Source: Bacteroidetes bacterium UBA2322 (GTDB taxonomy: Bacteria; Bacteroidota; Bacteroidia; Chitinophagales; UBA2359). From it: 46,186 nt of DNA. Below are positions 16,479 through 25,800 of this stretch, piece after piece (position 1 is the stretch's first letter; each line of letters starts with the position of its first letter). The notes below the pieces were generated by a model. It was not told the origin of the DNA. It saw only the letters and a list, made by a program, of their open reading frames with translations, and ran no database searches. The position numbers and the translations under genes were made by a program. The stretch covers positions 1 through 46,186 of the forward strand of contig DDVC01000039.1 of NCBI GenBank assembly GCA_002345145.1. Reading direction: 5' to 3'.

Positions 16479-18617
16479 ATGAAGCCGTTTGACACTAATA
16501 AAATTAAGAATGTAGCAGTTTTAGGTCATGCCGGAAGCGGCAAGACCACCATGGTAGAAGCCATGCTGTTTGAAGCCGGCATCATTACCCGCCGTGGAAC
16601 GGTGGAAGAAGGCAACACCGTATCAGACTATCACGAAATAGAAAAACAGCGTGGCAACAGTATTTTCAGCACCCTGCTCCACTTGCAGTGGAAAGACAAC
16701 AAAATAAACCTGATAGATACGCCGGGTTTTGATGATTTTGTGGGTGAAGTTATTTCGGCGCTGCGCGTGGCTGATACAGCTATTATGGTGCTCAATGCAC
16801 AAAATGGTGTGGAGGTAGGCACCGAACTCATTTGGGAATATACCGAAGCCTTCCAAACACCCATGCTTTTTGCTGTAAACCAAATAGAACACGAAAAAGC
16901 CGATTTTGACCGCACCGTAGAGCAAGCAAAGCAACGTTTTGGCGATAAAGTAACGGTGGTGCAATACCCCTACAACCAGGGCGCAGGTTTTAATGCCATT
17001 ATTGACGTGCTTAAAATGGTGATGTATGTGTTTGCGCCACAAGGAGGCAAACCCGAAAAACTACCTATTCCCGAGAGCGAAAAAGACAAAGCAGACGAAC
17101 TACACAACGCCCTCATAGAAGCCATTGCCGTAAATGACGAAGGACTCATGGAGCTGTTCTTTGAAAAAGGCACCCTTGACGAAGAAGAAATGGCAAAAGG
17201 ACTTAAAGACTCTATGATACACCACGATATTTTTCCGGTATTCTGTTGCTCGGCAAAAGCAGACATGGGCACGGGCAGAATTTTGGGCTTTTTGCACGAT
17301 ATTGCTCCTTCTGCCCTTGATGTGCCACCCGTAAAACGCGAAAGTGGCAAAACACTGGAATGTAAGCCCAATGCACCGGCTTGTTTGTTTGTGTTTAAAA
17401 CCATTTCAGAACCCCACTTAGGCGACATGTCGTTCTTTAAAGTATATGCAGGCGAAATAAAACCGGGTACAGACTTGGTAAACTCTATAAACGAAAATAC
17501 CGAGCGCCTCAATCAGCTCTTTATAATGAACGGACGCAACCGCGAACAAGTAAACGTGCTTAAAGCCGGCGATATTGGCGCTACCGTAAAACTAAAATAT
17601 ACCGCCACCAACAGCACCCTTTTTGAAAAAGGACACCCCATTCATATTACCCCTATCAAGTTTCCATCGCCCCGTATTACCGTTGCGGTGAGCATTGATA
17701 ATAAAGCCGATGTGGAAAAACTAAGCCACGCCCTGCACACCCTGCACGCCGAAGACCCCACCCTTATTGTAGAACACTCCAAAGAACTGGGGCAAATACT
17801 GCTCAGTGGGCAAGGCGAGCTGCACCTTGCTGTGGCTAAATGGAAAGCAGAAAACGGCTACAAGGTTAAATTTGACTACATTGAACCCCGAATACCTTTC
17901 CGCGAAACTATCAGAAAAGCGGTGAAAACCTCCTACCGACACAAAAAACAAAGCGGCGGAGCAGGTCAGTTTGGCGAAGTGCACATGTTAGTTGAGCCCT
18001 ACTATGAGGGTATGCCTGCCCCCGATGGCATGACCGTTCGTACTACCGAAGAAATAGAATTGGAATGGGGTGGTAAATTGGTGTTTAACAACTGCATAGT
18101 GGGCGGCGCTATTGATGCCAAGTTTATGAGCGCCATATTAAAGGGTATCATGGAAAAAATGGTTGACGGACCACTTACCGGCTCTTATGTGCGCGATGTG
18201 CGCATAAGTATTTTTGACGGTAAAATGCACCCCGTTGACTCTAATGATATGGCTTTTAAAATTGCCGGCGCTATGGCTTTTAAACAAGCGTTTCAGGAGG
18301 CTAACCCCCTCATTTTAGAGCCCATTTATGAGGTAGATGTACTGGTAGCCGATGATGCTATGGGCGATGTAATGGGCGACCTCCAAACACGTCGTTCCAT
18401 TATTACCGGCATAGAAGCTGAGGGGCACTACCAAAAGGTAAAAGCCCGCGCACCACTTATGGAGCTGTATAAATACTCTTCAACCCTGCGCTCACTTACC
18501 CAAGGCAGAGCCAAACACCAACAGCATTTTGTAGAGTACGCCCAAGTACCCGCCGATATTCAACAGCAGCTTATTGAAAAACACCAGAAAGAAGCGCACG
18601 AAGAACATCACCATTAA
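16479..18617 (+). CDS. Elongation factor G paralogue (EF-G-like translational GTPase)
   Basis: This 712-residue protein has the full EF-G domain set. G1 is GHAGSGKTT (residues 16-24). G2/switch I contains EKQRGNSI. G3 is DTPGF. The G4 site reads NQIE instead of NKxD, and G5 is CSAK. Domain IV has the SGGAGQFGEV loop, and the C-terminus ends in a His-rich tail (HEEHHH). The segment GTVEEGNTVSDYHEIEKQRG and the GHAGSGKTT form set it apart from the main FusA (AHIDAGKTT). It belongs to the second EF-G group common in Bacteroidota. It probably acts on ribosomes, perhaps in recycling or stress, but its role is not known. It follows the moxR operon after a 200-base gap and ends at a clear terminator. 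Confidence 0.9.
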   Translation: MKPFDTNKIKNVAVLGHAGSGKTTMVEAMLFEAGIITRRGTVEEGNTVSDYHEIEKQRGNSIFSTLLHLQWKDNKINLIDTPGFDDFVGEVISALRVADTAIMVLNAQNGVEVGTELIWEYTEAFQTPMLFAVNQIEHEKADFDRTVEQAKQRFGDKVTVVQYPYNQGAGFNAIIDVLKMVMYVFAPQGGKPEKLPIPESEKDKADELHNALIEAIAVNDEGLMELFFEKGTLDEEEMAKGLKDSMIHHDIFPVFCCSAKADMGTGRILGFLHDIAPSALDVPPVKRESGKTLECKPNAPACLFVFKTISEPHLGDMSFFKVYAGEIKPGTDLVNSINENTERLNQLFIMNGRNREQVNVLKAGDIGATVKLKYTATNSTLFEKGHPIHITPIKFPSPRITVAVSIDNKADVEKLSHALHTLHAEDPTLIVEHSKELGQILLSGQGELHLAVAKWKAENGYKVKFDYIEPRIPFRETIRKAVKTSYRHKKQSGGAGQFGEVHMLVEPYYEGMPAPDGMTVRTTEEIELEWGGKLVFNNCIVGGAIDAKFMSAILKGIMEKMVDGPLTGSYVRDVRISIFDGKMHPVDSNDMAFKIAGAMAFKQAFQEANPLILEPIYEVDVLVADDAMGDVMGDLQTRRSIITGIEAEGHYQKVKARAPLMELYKYSSTLRSLTQGRAKHQQHFVEYAQVPADIQQQLIEKHQKEAHEEHHH

Positions 18618-18636
18618 AAACCCCAATTTTTTATCA

Positions 18637-18680
18637 CAATGCCGGTTGTATGCTCATGCTACAGCCGGCATTGGTGTTTT
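18637..18680 (+). terminator. Terminator of the EF-G paralogue
   Basis: CAATGCCGGTTGTA (18637-18650) pairs with TACAGCCGGCATTG (18660-18673) with one wobble pair. This is followed by GTG and TTTT (18677-18680). It begins about 20 bases after the EF-G stop. Confidence 0.75.
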
Positions 18681-18718
18681 ATAACGGGCAGATAAACGCA
18701 AACTTGCCCCTGTTTTAA

Positions 18719-18753
18719 GCCCGATTCTCCAAAATGGGGCAATTACATCGGGC
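18719..18753 (-). terminator. Possible terminator of the LysM glucosaminidase gene
   Basis: GCCCGAT (18719-18725) and ATCGGGC (18747-18753) form a 7-bp stem. It begins 22 bases past the stop of the minus-strand gene at 18775. The following T-run on the minus strand is weak. Confidence 0.35.
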
Positions 18754-18774
18754 AAAAGATTTTCCGGTGGCGTG

Positions 18775-19899
18775 TTAATCGGTATAAATTTTTAGCTTCT
18801 GACCCGTAAGGAGTTTATCTTGTTTAAGTTTGTTAGCTCTCTTAATGGTATCAATGCTGGTATTAAATCTTTGGGCAAGGGTAAATAAGGTATCGCCGGG
18901 CTTAACTGTATAGTTCAATAACGTGCTTTCGTTTTTTAAGGGCAATGTTGCCTGATTAGGCTTGCGGGGTTTGGCATTGCGGAGGAAAACAGTTTCGCCG
19001 GGCTGAGGCTTGCCGGTAGCAGAAAGCCGGTTTTTTTTGTACAGGCTGTTGAGGTTAATGCCATACAACCTCGCTACCGATTGGTAAGTTTCGCCCGTTT
19101 GGAGGATATGGGTGGTTATATCGGGCGGGGTTCGTTTTTTGGGTGGTTGCAGGTAAATAATGGTGTGCGGCGGAATGGTATCTGTTAATTTAAAGCCATT
19201 AAATCCTGATAGTTTACCGGCGTTTACCTTATATGCCTGCTGCACTTGCGCAAGGGTAATTTTGCAATCAAAAAAAACGGTTCTGATGCCGTTAAAGTTA
19301 ATAGGGGTGGCAATAATTCTTTCGGCACAGTTGCAGCCGTTTTCAGAGGCTTGTTGGTCGAGGGCGTGTAGTTGATAATTTTCTATAATAGTTGTGAGGT
19401 GAGCTGCATACGCCGGCTCGGTGGCATAACCTGCTTCTTTCAGCCCTTTTGCCCATTGTTTATAGTCGGATGTTTGGAGTTGAAACAAGTGGCTGTAACG
19501 TCGGTTGTTGGTTAAAAAATTGGAGTGGTCTATAAAAGAGGCATACACGCTTTTATACTTTCTGAAACAGTCTTTTGCCAGGTCGTCTTTGGCAAAAATG
19601 CGCATACCTTTCCACCCTTTGTGGCACTTAATGCCAAAATGGTTTCGGGCTTTTGTTGCTAAGTAGCTGTTGCCTGCTCTGGATTCAATAATTCCCTGAG
19701 CAAGGGTAATGCTGGCAGGTATTTGGGTGCGCTTCATTTCGGCAATGGCAATGCCTTTGTAGGTGTTGATATACCTAATAACCGATTCGGCTTCGCTTAT
19801 GGCAGGGGCAGCATCTTGTGCTGTAGCTGTACTGTTAGCTGCTCCGCCCAACCAACAAATTAAAAGTAATATCAGTAGTGTTTCAGATTTGGTACTCAT
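18775..19899 (-). CDS. Glucosaminidase with two LysM domains (peptidoglycan hydrolase)
   Basis: This is a 374-residue exported enzyme with an N-terminal signal sequence (LLILLLICWLGGAANSTATA). Residues 40-180 form a GH73-type N-acetylglucosaminidase domain: IPASITLAQGIIESRAGNSY with the catalytic Glu in IIES, then ARNHFGIKCHKGW and EAGYATEPAYAAHLTTIIE. Two LysM domains follow near the C-terminus (TGETYQSVARLYGINLNSLY and KPGDTLFTLAQRFNTSIDTI). It should bind and cut peptidoglycan in the periplasm, serving remodelling or cell separation. It lies 66 bases after the related gene at 19966-21603, and the two catalytic domains are clearly homologous. Confidence 0.88.
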   Translation of the reverse strand: MSTKSETLLILLLICWLGGAANSTATAQDAAPAISEAESVIRYINTYKGIAIAEMKRTQIPASITLAQGIIESRAGNSYLATKARNHFGIKCHKGWKGMRIFAKDDLAKDCFRKYKSVYASFIDHSNFLTNNRRYSHLFQLQTSDYKQWAKGLKEAGYATEPAYAAHLTTIIENYQLHALDQQASENGCNCAERIIATPINFNGIRTVFFDCKITLAQVQQAYKVNAGKLSGFNGFKLTDTIPPHTIIYLQPPKKRTPPDITTHILQTGETYQSVARLYGINLNSLYKKNRLSATGKPQPGETVFLRNAKPRKPNQATLPLKNESTLLNYTVKPGDTLFTLAQRFNTSIDTIKRANKLKQDKLLTGQKLKIYTD

Positions 19900-19965
19900 G
19901 TGTTTTTACTTCGTTCCTCTACTAATATCGGGGGCTATAACAATCATGGTTTGTTAGCTGCGCGT

Positions 19966-21603
19966 TTATTTACTCCCGATTTTAGGCATTTGCAGCCCTT
20001 GTTTGCGCAAAAGCAAAGTAGAGCCGGCCTTAGGTGTTTGAGTAGGTTCTGTTTTATTTAGTTGGCAAAGGGCGCTGAGGTTAATACCATAAAACTGGCA
20101 AATTTGCCAGAGTGTTTCGTTGGGTTTAACAATATGTTCTTTTTCAGCGCTTTCATTTTTATCTTTTTTAGCGCTGAGGAATATATTGGTTTTTCCCGGA
20201 ATTGGCTCATTGGCTTGCAAATCGTTGTAGGCAAGCACTTCGGTTAAGGTAAGTTTATATGTTTGGGCAATTTGAGAGGGCAATACAGCAAAGGCATAAG
20301 CCACTGCCTTTACCCCGTTTTTATTGAAACTTTTTTGCTGTGGCAGCATCAGGTTTTCTTTGCTCATATCGGGTTTAAAGGTAATAGTCTTATTGGGAGT
20401 ATAAGTAGGGCTTGTTTTTTCGGGCATAGTTACCGGTTGCGTTTTTTCGGCAGCAGTTGTTAAAGGTTGTTCTGTTGCTGCTACAGGTATTTGGGCGGCG
20501 CGGGTATTAGTTTGAGCGCTTGGTGTGTGGGGTAATGAAACAGTGGCAAATATCCTGCTCTCGTTGTCAGGTTTGGTTGTCGGTTTTTGCGTATTGGGTG
20601 TAGTTTCTGGTTTGGGCGTTGCAGCAGGTTCAGTTAGTTTTTCGGCAGAAACCGGGGGCTGAAAGGCAGCCAGAGGTAAGTGTAAACTAGGGTTAAAAGA
20701 GGGGTTTAATTGCCGCCCGGGTTCTATGGGAGTCGGTTTTTTTGAGTTGTTATTTCCTGCCATTCCCAGCAAGATAGCCTGGTTTTTAGCGCTTTTAAAA
20801 GTAGAGCGCAGTTTTTCGGGCTGAATAGAAACAGCCGGAGCGCCTTTCAGGCATTTAAACTCCATTCCTTTGGGTCTTTTTTGGGTAACTTGTGTAAGCA
20901 TATCGTCAATAAATACCAAGTCGCCGGTTACAAAAATATCGGCAAAACCGCCTTGGGCAGGCGTAGGAGGCAATACCAAGCCCAGTTCTTGGGTTTGGTA
21001 TTTTGGCTGGCTAATTACCACCCACTCGCCTTTACCATTAAGGCAAATATTTTCGGCATATACTATTGGTTTGGTGTAGATATTGTCATAGATGTGCAGG
21101 TTATAGGTTTCTATGGTGTTAATGATTATATTGGCATAGTCGGCTCTGGTAGCATAACCTGCTTTTTTAAGCCCGTTTGCCCACCCCACATAATCGTTTG
21201 GGGGCAGTTTAAACAAAAAGGCATAGTGGTTGCGCGTGGTTATGAGTTGGGAATGGTCAAAATAAGAATCCTGTACCGATGGGTATTTTCTGAAACATTC
21301 ATTAGTTGTATCATCATCTTTGTAAATAGTTTCGCCTGTCCAATCAAATTTACATTTAATGCCAAAATGGTTGTTTGCCTTTAATGCAAGGAAGCTTTCG
21401 CCATATCCCGATTCGGTAATGGCTTGTGCTAATTTAATGCTTGCCGGTATGCCTGTTCGGTGCATTTCTTTTATGGCAATGTCTTTGTAAATTTCTATGT
21501 AGCTCAATACCTTGCTTCTGTGGCTGTTTGCTGTTTTGCCTAACAGCAGCATGGGTAAAGGGCTTAGCAATAAGATAAAGGTGAGTAGTGTTTTGGCTGT
21601 CAT
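19966..21603 (-). CDS. Glucosaminidase with LysM domain and long Pro/Thr-rich linker
   Basis: This is a 545-residue exported enzyme. I chose the ATG at 21603, which opens the signal sequence (TLLTFILLLSPLPMLLLG); a longer frame reaches 21657. The GH73-type domain is at residues about 30-175 (IPASIKLAQAITESGYGESF with catalytic Glu, then KANNHFGIKCKFDW and KKAGYATRADYANIIINTIE). A linker at about 290-400 is rich in Pro, Thr and Gln (KPETTPNTQKPTTKP) and probably spans the periplasm or wall. A LysM-like motif precedes the C-terminal LysM (KPNETLWQICQFYGINLSAL). The catalytic domain resembles its downstream neighbour, implying an old tandem duplication. Their linkers and tails have diverged, suggesting different sites of action. 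Confidence 0.87.
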   Translation of the reverse strand: MTAKTLLTFILLLSPLPMLLLGKTANSHRSKVLSYIEIYKDIAIKEMHRTGIPASIKLAQAITESGYGESFLALKANNHFGIKCKFDWTGETIYKDDDTTNECFRKYPSVQDSYFDHSQLITTRNHYAFLFKLPPNDYVGWANGLKKAGYATRADYANIIINTIETYNLHIYDNIYTKPIVYAENICLNGKGEWVVISQPKYQTQELGLVLPPTPAQGGFADIFVTGDLVFIDDMLTQVTQKRPKGMEFKCLKGAPAVSIQPEKLRSTFKSAKNQAILLGMAGNNNSKKPTPIEPGRQLNPSFNPSLHLPLAAFQPPVSAEKLTEPAATPKPETTPNTQKPTTKPDNESRIFATVSLPHTPSAQTNTRAAQIPVAATEQPLTTAAEKTQPVTMPEKTSPTYTPNKTITFKPDMSKENLMLPQQKSFNKNGVKAVAYAFAVLPSQIAQTYKLTLTEVLAYNDLQANEPIPGKTNIFLSAKKDKNESAEKEHIVKPNETLWQICQFYGINLSALCQLNKTEPTQTPKAGSTLLLRKQGLQMPKIGSK

Positions 21604-21770
21604 AGGGTAATGAGTGTTTAAAAGAGAAAACAAATGCCTAAAACTATGCAAGCTCAAAAATCGTTCCTATTTGTTTAGGCAATTAGTTTAAGTTGAAGAG
21701 AGAAGAAAAATTAAAACCACATAAAAAATCAATTATTTTGGAGAAGGCATTGTAATATGCTGATTAACAG

Positions 21771-21811
21771 GATTTTACAAACAATTAATTATTTTTATTA
21801 TTTGTAAAATC
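21771..21811. repeat. AT-rich inverted repeat (15 bp, one mismatch)
   Basis: GATTTTACAAACAAT (21771-21785) is the inverse of ATTATTTGTAAAATC (21797-21811) except at one base. The loop is 11 bases. It lies between the terminator of the PKD/T9SS gene and the start of the glucosaminidase pair. No T-run follows on either strand, so it does not look like a terminator. Confidence 0.45.
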
Positions 21812-21881
21812 AGCGCTTGTTTCCTGCAATTTTCCTTTTCCCAAACAAGGTTGCCCGGTTAATTACTTGCCTTTTTTCAAC

Positions 21882-21910
21882 AAAAAAGCCTCCCTGTTGT
21901 ACAAGGAGGC
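21882..21910 (-). terminator. Terminator of the PKD/T9SS gene
   Basis: GCCTCC (21888-21893) and GGAGGC (21905-21910) form the stem, with an inner TTGTACAA palindrome. On the minus strand the stem is followed by six T (complement of 21882-21887). It lies about 150 bases past the stop at 22064. Confidence 0.75.
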
Positions 21911-22063
21911 TACACCCTTACTAATCCCTCTATTAAGAGAAAATTATTTTGTATTATGATGCTAAACATGGTTTAGCGTGGTGAACGGTGGCTTAGAGCT
22001 ATGAGCGTGATTTGTTGTTAATACAGTTTAGAGTGGGTATATAATGGTAATATGGGGCATGAT

Positions 22064-22702
22064 TTACAAAACCATTACTTTTCTGGAAAACGAAGTTTGG
22101 GGGGTACTTACTTGAATAATATAAGTACCGGCGGTTAAATTTTGGCGTTCAATACTAAAAGTTTGCAAACCGCTGTTCATGTAGTCATTAGCTATAGCTT
22201 GTACTAAACGTCCGTTAAGGTCAAATAACCCTATGCTAACTTTTCCTTCTTGGGCAAGGTTAAAACTAAGGGTAGTAAAATCGGTAAAAGGATTGGGGTA
22301 GTTGGTTAAGTGGGTAATAGCAGCCGGTGCGTCCACATTTGTTTTAAGTTGTTGTGGGGTTGCTTGCGCGGCAGTGGCAGTAAAAGGAGAAACGCTGCCG
22401 GTATTAAATACATAAACCTTACCTTCGTATGATTGAGTGCAGTTTTGGGCGCTGTTAGAAAGCGTTACAGAGAAAGTGTAACTGCCGGCTTTAGCAAAAG
22501 TGTGGCTTGGGTTGTTGCCCCCAATGATAGTACCATCACTAAATTGCCATGTTGCGTTCTCAAAAGCGCCGGTAGAACGGTTATCGAAACGAACTGTTAA
22601 ACCTTGCGTTTTGTATGAAAAACGGGGTTGTATGCTGCAAGTAGCCTGTGCCATAAAACTCATGCTTAAGAGTAGCGCTATTATTGTGACCCAGTTTTTC
22701 AT
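22064..22702 (-). CDS. PKD-domain secreted protein with T9SS sorting domain
   Basis: This is a 212-residue protein. The ATG at 22702 opens a signal peptide (MKNWVTIIALLLSMSFMAQA); a longer frame reaches 22762 but adds only a basic extension. Residues 20-105 form one PKD domain (FSYKTQGLTVRFDNRSTGAF, TWQFSDGTIIGGNNPSHTFA, KAGSYTFSVTLSN). The C-terminal 80 residues are a T9SS type A sorting domain (LTNYPNPFTDFTTLSFNL, GLFDLNGRLVQ, LTAGTYIIQVST, FSRKVMVL). It should be exported to the surface by T9SS. One PKD domain with a sorting tail is unusually short and suggests an adhesin-like or structural protein; no enzyme domain is present. Confidence 0.85.
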   Translation of the reverse strand: MKNWVTIIALLLSMSFMAQATCSIQPRFSYKTQGLTVRFDNRSTGAFENATWQFSDGTIIGGNNPSHTFAKAGSYTFSVTLSNSAQNCTQSYEGKVYVFNTGSVSPFTATAAQATPQQLKTNVDAPAAITHLTNYPNPFTDFTTLSFNLAQEGKVSIGLFDLNGRLVQAIANDYMNSGLQTFSIERQNLTAGTYIIQVSTPQTSFSRKVMVL

Positions 22703-22881
22703 GTTTGCTTTGGCTGCTTGTTTTATTAACCTGTTATGCTTGGTTTTACGGCAGCGGGGCAAATAAGGTTACAGGTTGCCCTCAAAAACTGTCATTTATT
22801 TGTAAGGCAAAAAAAGGTGCGCGCATTTTGGTAGTTTTGTTTAAGCTATAAATGGCTTTAATGGCTTTTTTAAAAGAAACA

Positions 22882-22917
22882 GGGCATGTACTGCTGTGCA
22901 AGCTACAGTACATGCCC
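22882..22917 (-). terminator. Terminator of the lectin/T9SS gene
   Basis: GGGCATGTACTG (22882-22893) and CAGTACATGCCC (22906-22917) form a perfect 12-bp stem with a 12-base loop. On the minus strand it is followed by TGTTTCTTTT. It begins about 40 bases past the stop at 22957. Confidence 0.7.
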
Positions 22918-22956
22918 CATCTTAAAACAATGTGCAAGAAAAAGGAAACGAAAGGG

Positions 22957-25320
22957 TTATTCTTTAACCAATTTTACTACTGAACTGCCTGTGTGGTTAT
23001 GCAGCCTTACAAAGTACAGCCCTGCGGGCAGTGTGTTTAGCGGCACAAGCGCTTGGTTGTTACCTGCTTGGGAATTGAGCAGTTGTTGGGTTATTGTTTT
23101 ACCTGCCGTATCAAACAAAGTGAGGTAAACCGGCTGTGCATCGGGCAGGGTAAAGGTAAGCCAAGCCTCTGACTTAGCAGGTACCGGAGCTATGGTTTCA
23201 ATACGCAGCGCCGTATTGCCGGCAAACAAGCGTTGTAGCAGCACAGTACCTAAAATTTGGGTAGCGCCGTCAAAATCGGTTTGGGTAAGGCGGTAGTAGC
23301 TCTTTCCGCCGGGTGGGTTGGCGTGCAGATATTGGTATTGTTGTTGCAGAGAGGTATTGCCCTTAGCTGTTACCTGTGCAATAGGAGTAAAGTTTTGAGC
23401 ATCGGGCGAGTGGTAAAGTGTGTAGTAGGCGCAGTTGGTTTCTGATGCTACCTGCCATTGGAGTTGGTTATAGCGTTCTAATGTAGCGCCTGTAAAATTG
23501 AGCAGAGCTACCGGAAGCGTATTGCAGAAAGGCTTTACCAACACACTGCGCACACAGCCGGCGGCATCGGTAAAAGTAAGGCTATAGTTGGTAGCTGCTC
23601 CGTTGAGTTCAAAACTAATGACTGAGTTATCTTGGTTGATAACGCCGCTATAACTGCCCGATACGGTATAGGGCGCCACGCCGCCGGCAACTGAGGCATA
23701 TACAAGATAATTTAGCGTAACCGCATTGCAGGTATAAACATGAGTAACTGCCATACTTTGGCACAAGGCATCGCAGCTCTGAAGGGTAATACAAACCTCA
23801 TCAGAAGCAGCGCCACAGGTATTGCTCACCGTTACCGAATAAATACCTGTTTCCTGAACTTGGTAGGCAGACGCATTGCTGCCATCTTGCCATGTATAAC
23901 CGGTGGCATCGGGCGTAAAGGCATTGAGCAGGTTAAGGTCTTCGGCGCACAAGTCTTGCAGGGGTTCGCCCAAATCAACTGTGGGGGCGGGCGTAACGGA
24001 AACCTGAAGGGCATCAATGCTTAAACCACAGTCATTACTTACCGTAAGTGTGTAAACTCCGGCTTGGGCAACGGCAATAGAGGGCGTGGTTTGCCCGTTT
24101 GACCACTGATAATTAAAGGCATCGCCAAGGATATTGGGCGTAAGGGTAGCCACTTCGCCCTCACAAATGGCAACATCAGCGCCTAAGTCTAAAAGCAAAT
24201 CTACTACTAACGGCAAAAAGGTAATGGTATCAGCAGCAAAGCCACAGGCATTGCTCACTAAAACCCAATAAGCGCCGCTTTCTGCTACTTCAATGACCGG
24301 ATTGGCAGAACCGGTATTCCAGAGGTAGCCGGTGGCGCCGGGTGTGGTGGCATCTAATAATATGGTTTGACTTTCACATATAAAACCATCGGGTCCTAAA
24401 TTGGGGGCATCGGGTGCAGCAATTACGGTAATGGTAACGGTATCGGTAAAATCGTTGCCACATTCGTCAATTACGGTTACACTGTAAGTGGTGGTTTGGG
24501 TTGGGGTGGCAATGGTGCTGGGGCTGTTGGGGTCGGTTAGTCCGGTGGCAGGTTCCCAAATATACAATTCAAAACCGGCGGGTACGCTAAGGGGCACACT
24601 CTCACCCGGGCAAATGCTCACGTCTTCTAATTGGTCTGTAAAAGAAATATAGTCTAAACAAACAGCATGAACATTGTTGGCAGCGCCGGTGGCTGAGGTA
24701 AACCCCCAAAACACAAAGGGGTTTCCGCCAAAGATATTGTTTACAATATCGCCGGTGTAAGTAAGGCGCAGGTTACAGTCAAAATATACCGAAAGGGTAA
24801 GGCTGGCGGCGTTCCAGGTAATGCGCATGTTATGGTTTACACAGTCTTCTACGTTATTAGAGGTGGCGCTTACAGGAATAGGCCCGGCAAGGTTGCCGCT
24901 GCCTACGTGGTTTAAGTTGCCGTTTTGCTGTATGGCAACATGGTCAAAGGTGGGGTCGTTATAGTTTGAATTTTGCCAGGTGTCAAACTCCACACCCAAC
25001 GAAGGCACAATGCCCTCAAAACCCATACCCCCCCCCAAATTGCCCAGCGATGTGCTGATGGGTTGCAGTACAAAATACATACCATCGGCGCCATTAGCAT
25101 CTACACAGCCAAGAAAGATGTCAAAATCAAGAGTAAAACTTTCTAACAGGTTTATCTGCTCTAAATACCATACCGACCCGGCCTGTGTGTTGAGCGCCGG
25201 CGTAAGTTGAAAACAATCTTCATCGGTTTGTATGGCGCTGCCATTGAGCTGGTATTGTGCCTGCATAGGCAATAGCGCAAACAAGATAAGACAAAGTAAA
25301 AGGGTAATCTTTTTTTGCAT
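22957..25320 (-). CDS. L-type lectin domain secreted protein with Ig-like repeats and T9SS sorting domain
   Basis: This is a 787-residue protein with a signal peptide (MQKKITLLLCLILFALLPMQ, cleaved after AQ). Residues about 22-230 form an L-type (legume-like) lectin domain: GSVWYLEQINLLESFTLDFD, ADGMYFVLQP, GIVPSLGVEFDTWQN with the conserved Glu/Asp pair, and DHVAIQQNGN. Three or four PKD/Ig-like repeats follow (ICPGESVPLSVPAGFELYIW, GYLWNTGSANPVIEVAESGA and similar). The C-terminal 80 residues are a T9SS sorting domain (LTLFDTAGKTITQQLL, LPAGLYFVRLHNH, SSVVKLVKE). It is predicted to be a surface carbohydrate-binding protein. The Ig-like cores with paired Cys suggest a rigid stalk. It ends at a strong terminator. 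Confidence 0.86.
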   Translation of the reverse strand: MQKKITLLLCLILFALLPMQAQYQLNGSAIQTDEDCFQLTPALNTQAGSVWYLEQINLLESFTLDFDIFLGCVDANGADGMYFVLQPISTSLGNLGGGMGFEGIVPSLGVEFDTWQNSNYNDPTFDHVAIQQNGNLNHVGSGNLAGPIPVSATSNNVEDCVNHNMRITWNAASLTLSVYFDCNLRLTYTGDIVNNIFGGNPFVFWGFTSATGAANNVHAVCLDYISFTDQLEDVSICPGESVPLSVPAGFELYIWEPATGLTDPNSPSTIATPTQTTTYSVTVIDECGNDFTDTVTITVIAAPDAPNLGPDGFICESQTILLDATTPGATGYLWNTGSANPVIEVAESGAYWVLVSNACGFAADTITFLPLVVDLLLDLGADVAICEGEVATLTPNILGDAFNYQWSNGQTTPSIAVAQAGVYTLTVSNDCGLSIDALQVSVTPAPTVDLGEPLQDLCAEDLNLLNAFTPDATGYTWQDGSNASAYQVQETGIYSVTVSNTCGAASDEVCITLQSCDALCQSMAVTHVYTCNAVTLNYLVYASVAGGVAPYTVSGSYSGVINQDNSVISFELNGAATNYSLTFTDAAGCVRSVLVKPFCNTLPVALLNFTGATLERYNQLQWQVASETNCAYYTLYHSPDAQNFTPIAQVTAKGNTSLQQQYQYLHANPPGGKSYYRLTQTDFDGATQILGTVLLQRLFAGNTALRIETIAPVPAKSEAWLTFTLPDAQPVYLTLFDTAGKTITQQLLNSQAGNNQALVPLNTLPAGLYFVRLHNHTGSSVVKLVKE

Positions 25321-25455
25321 AAGGCAGTTGTTTTATGGTGGTGATGAGACAGCGCATTGGGTACGCAAATTTGGCAACTAATGGAAGTTAAAATCCCGAT
25401 GCGAGGGCAATATACGGCTTTTTTGTTGTTGTAAGCCTCTTAACCTACTGGTTAG

Positions 25456-25484
25456 TTTGGATATTTTGCCGTTCTGTACCTTTG
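25456..25484 (+). promoter_or_regulatory. Orphan promoter with no clear gene downstream
   Basis: TTTG (25456-25459), 17 bases, then TACCTTTG (25477-25484) match the Bacteroidota promoter. The next genes on both sides are on the other strand. A weak hairpin plus six T at 25667-25685 could end a transcript of about 190 bases. Confidence 0.45.
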
Positions 25485-25800
25485 CACAAGCCAAAATGAA
25501 GGTAATAACATGGTTTATTATTTGTTAAACTTGGAGCTTTAATCTGTGAACTCCCAAAAGTAAGTACACACAATGAAAAATAAACCCAAATGGCAAAAAG
25601 TTACCGGTTTGTTATCTGCCAAACCTAACAGATAGTAATACAAACGGCAAACTAAGTTCAATTTAAAGCTTAAAAGCTGTTTTTTAGACCTCCGCAACAT
25701 AGTATTTCTACCATATACTGACGAACAAAATAAAAAAACGTGCTCAAATCGGGCAATTATAGGTCTGCAAAGCGCTAAAAAGTGGATTTTATGCGTTCTA

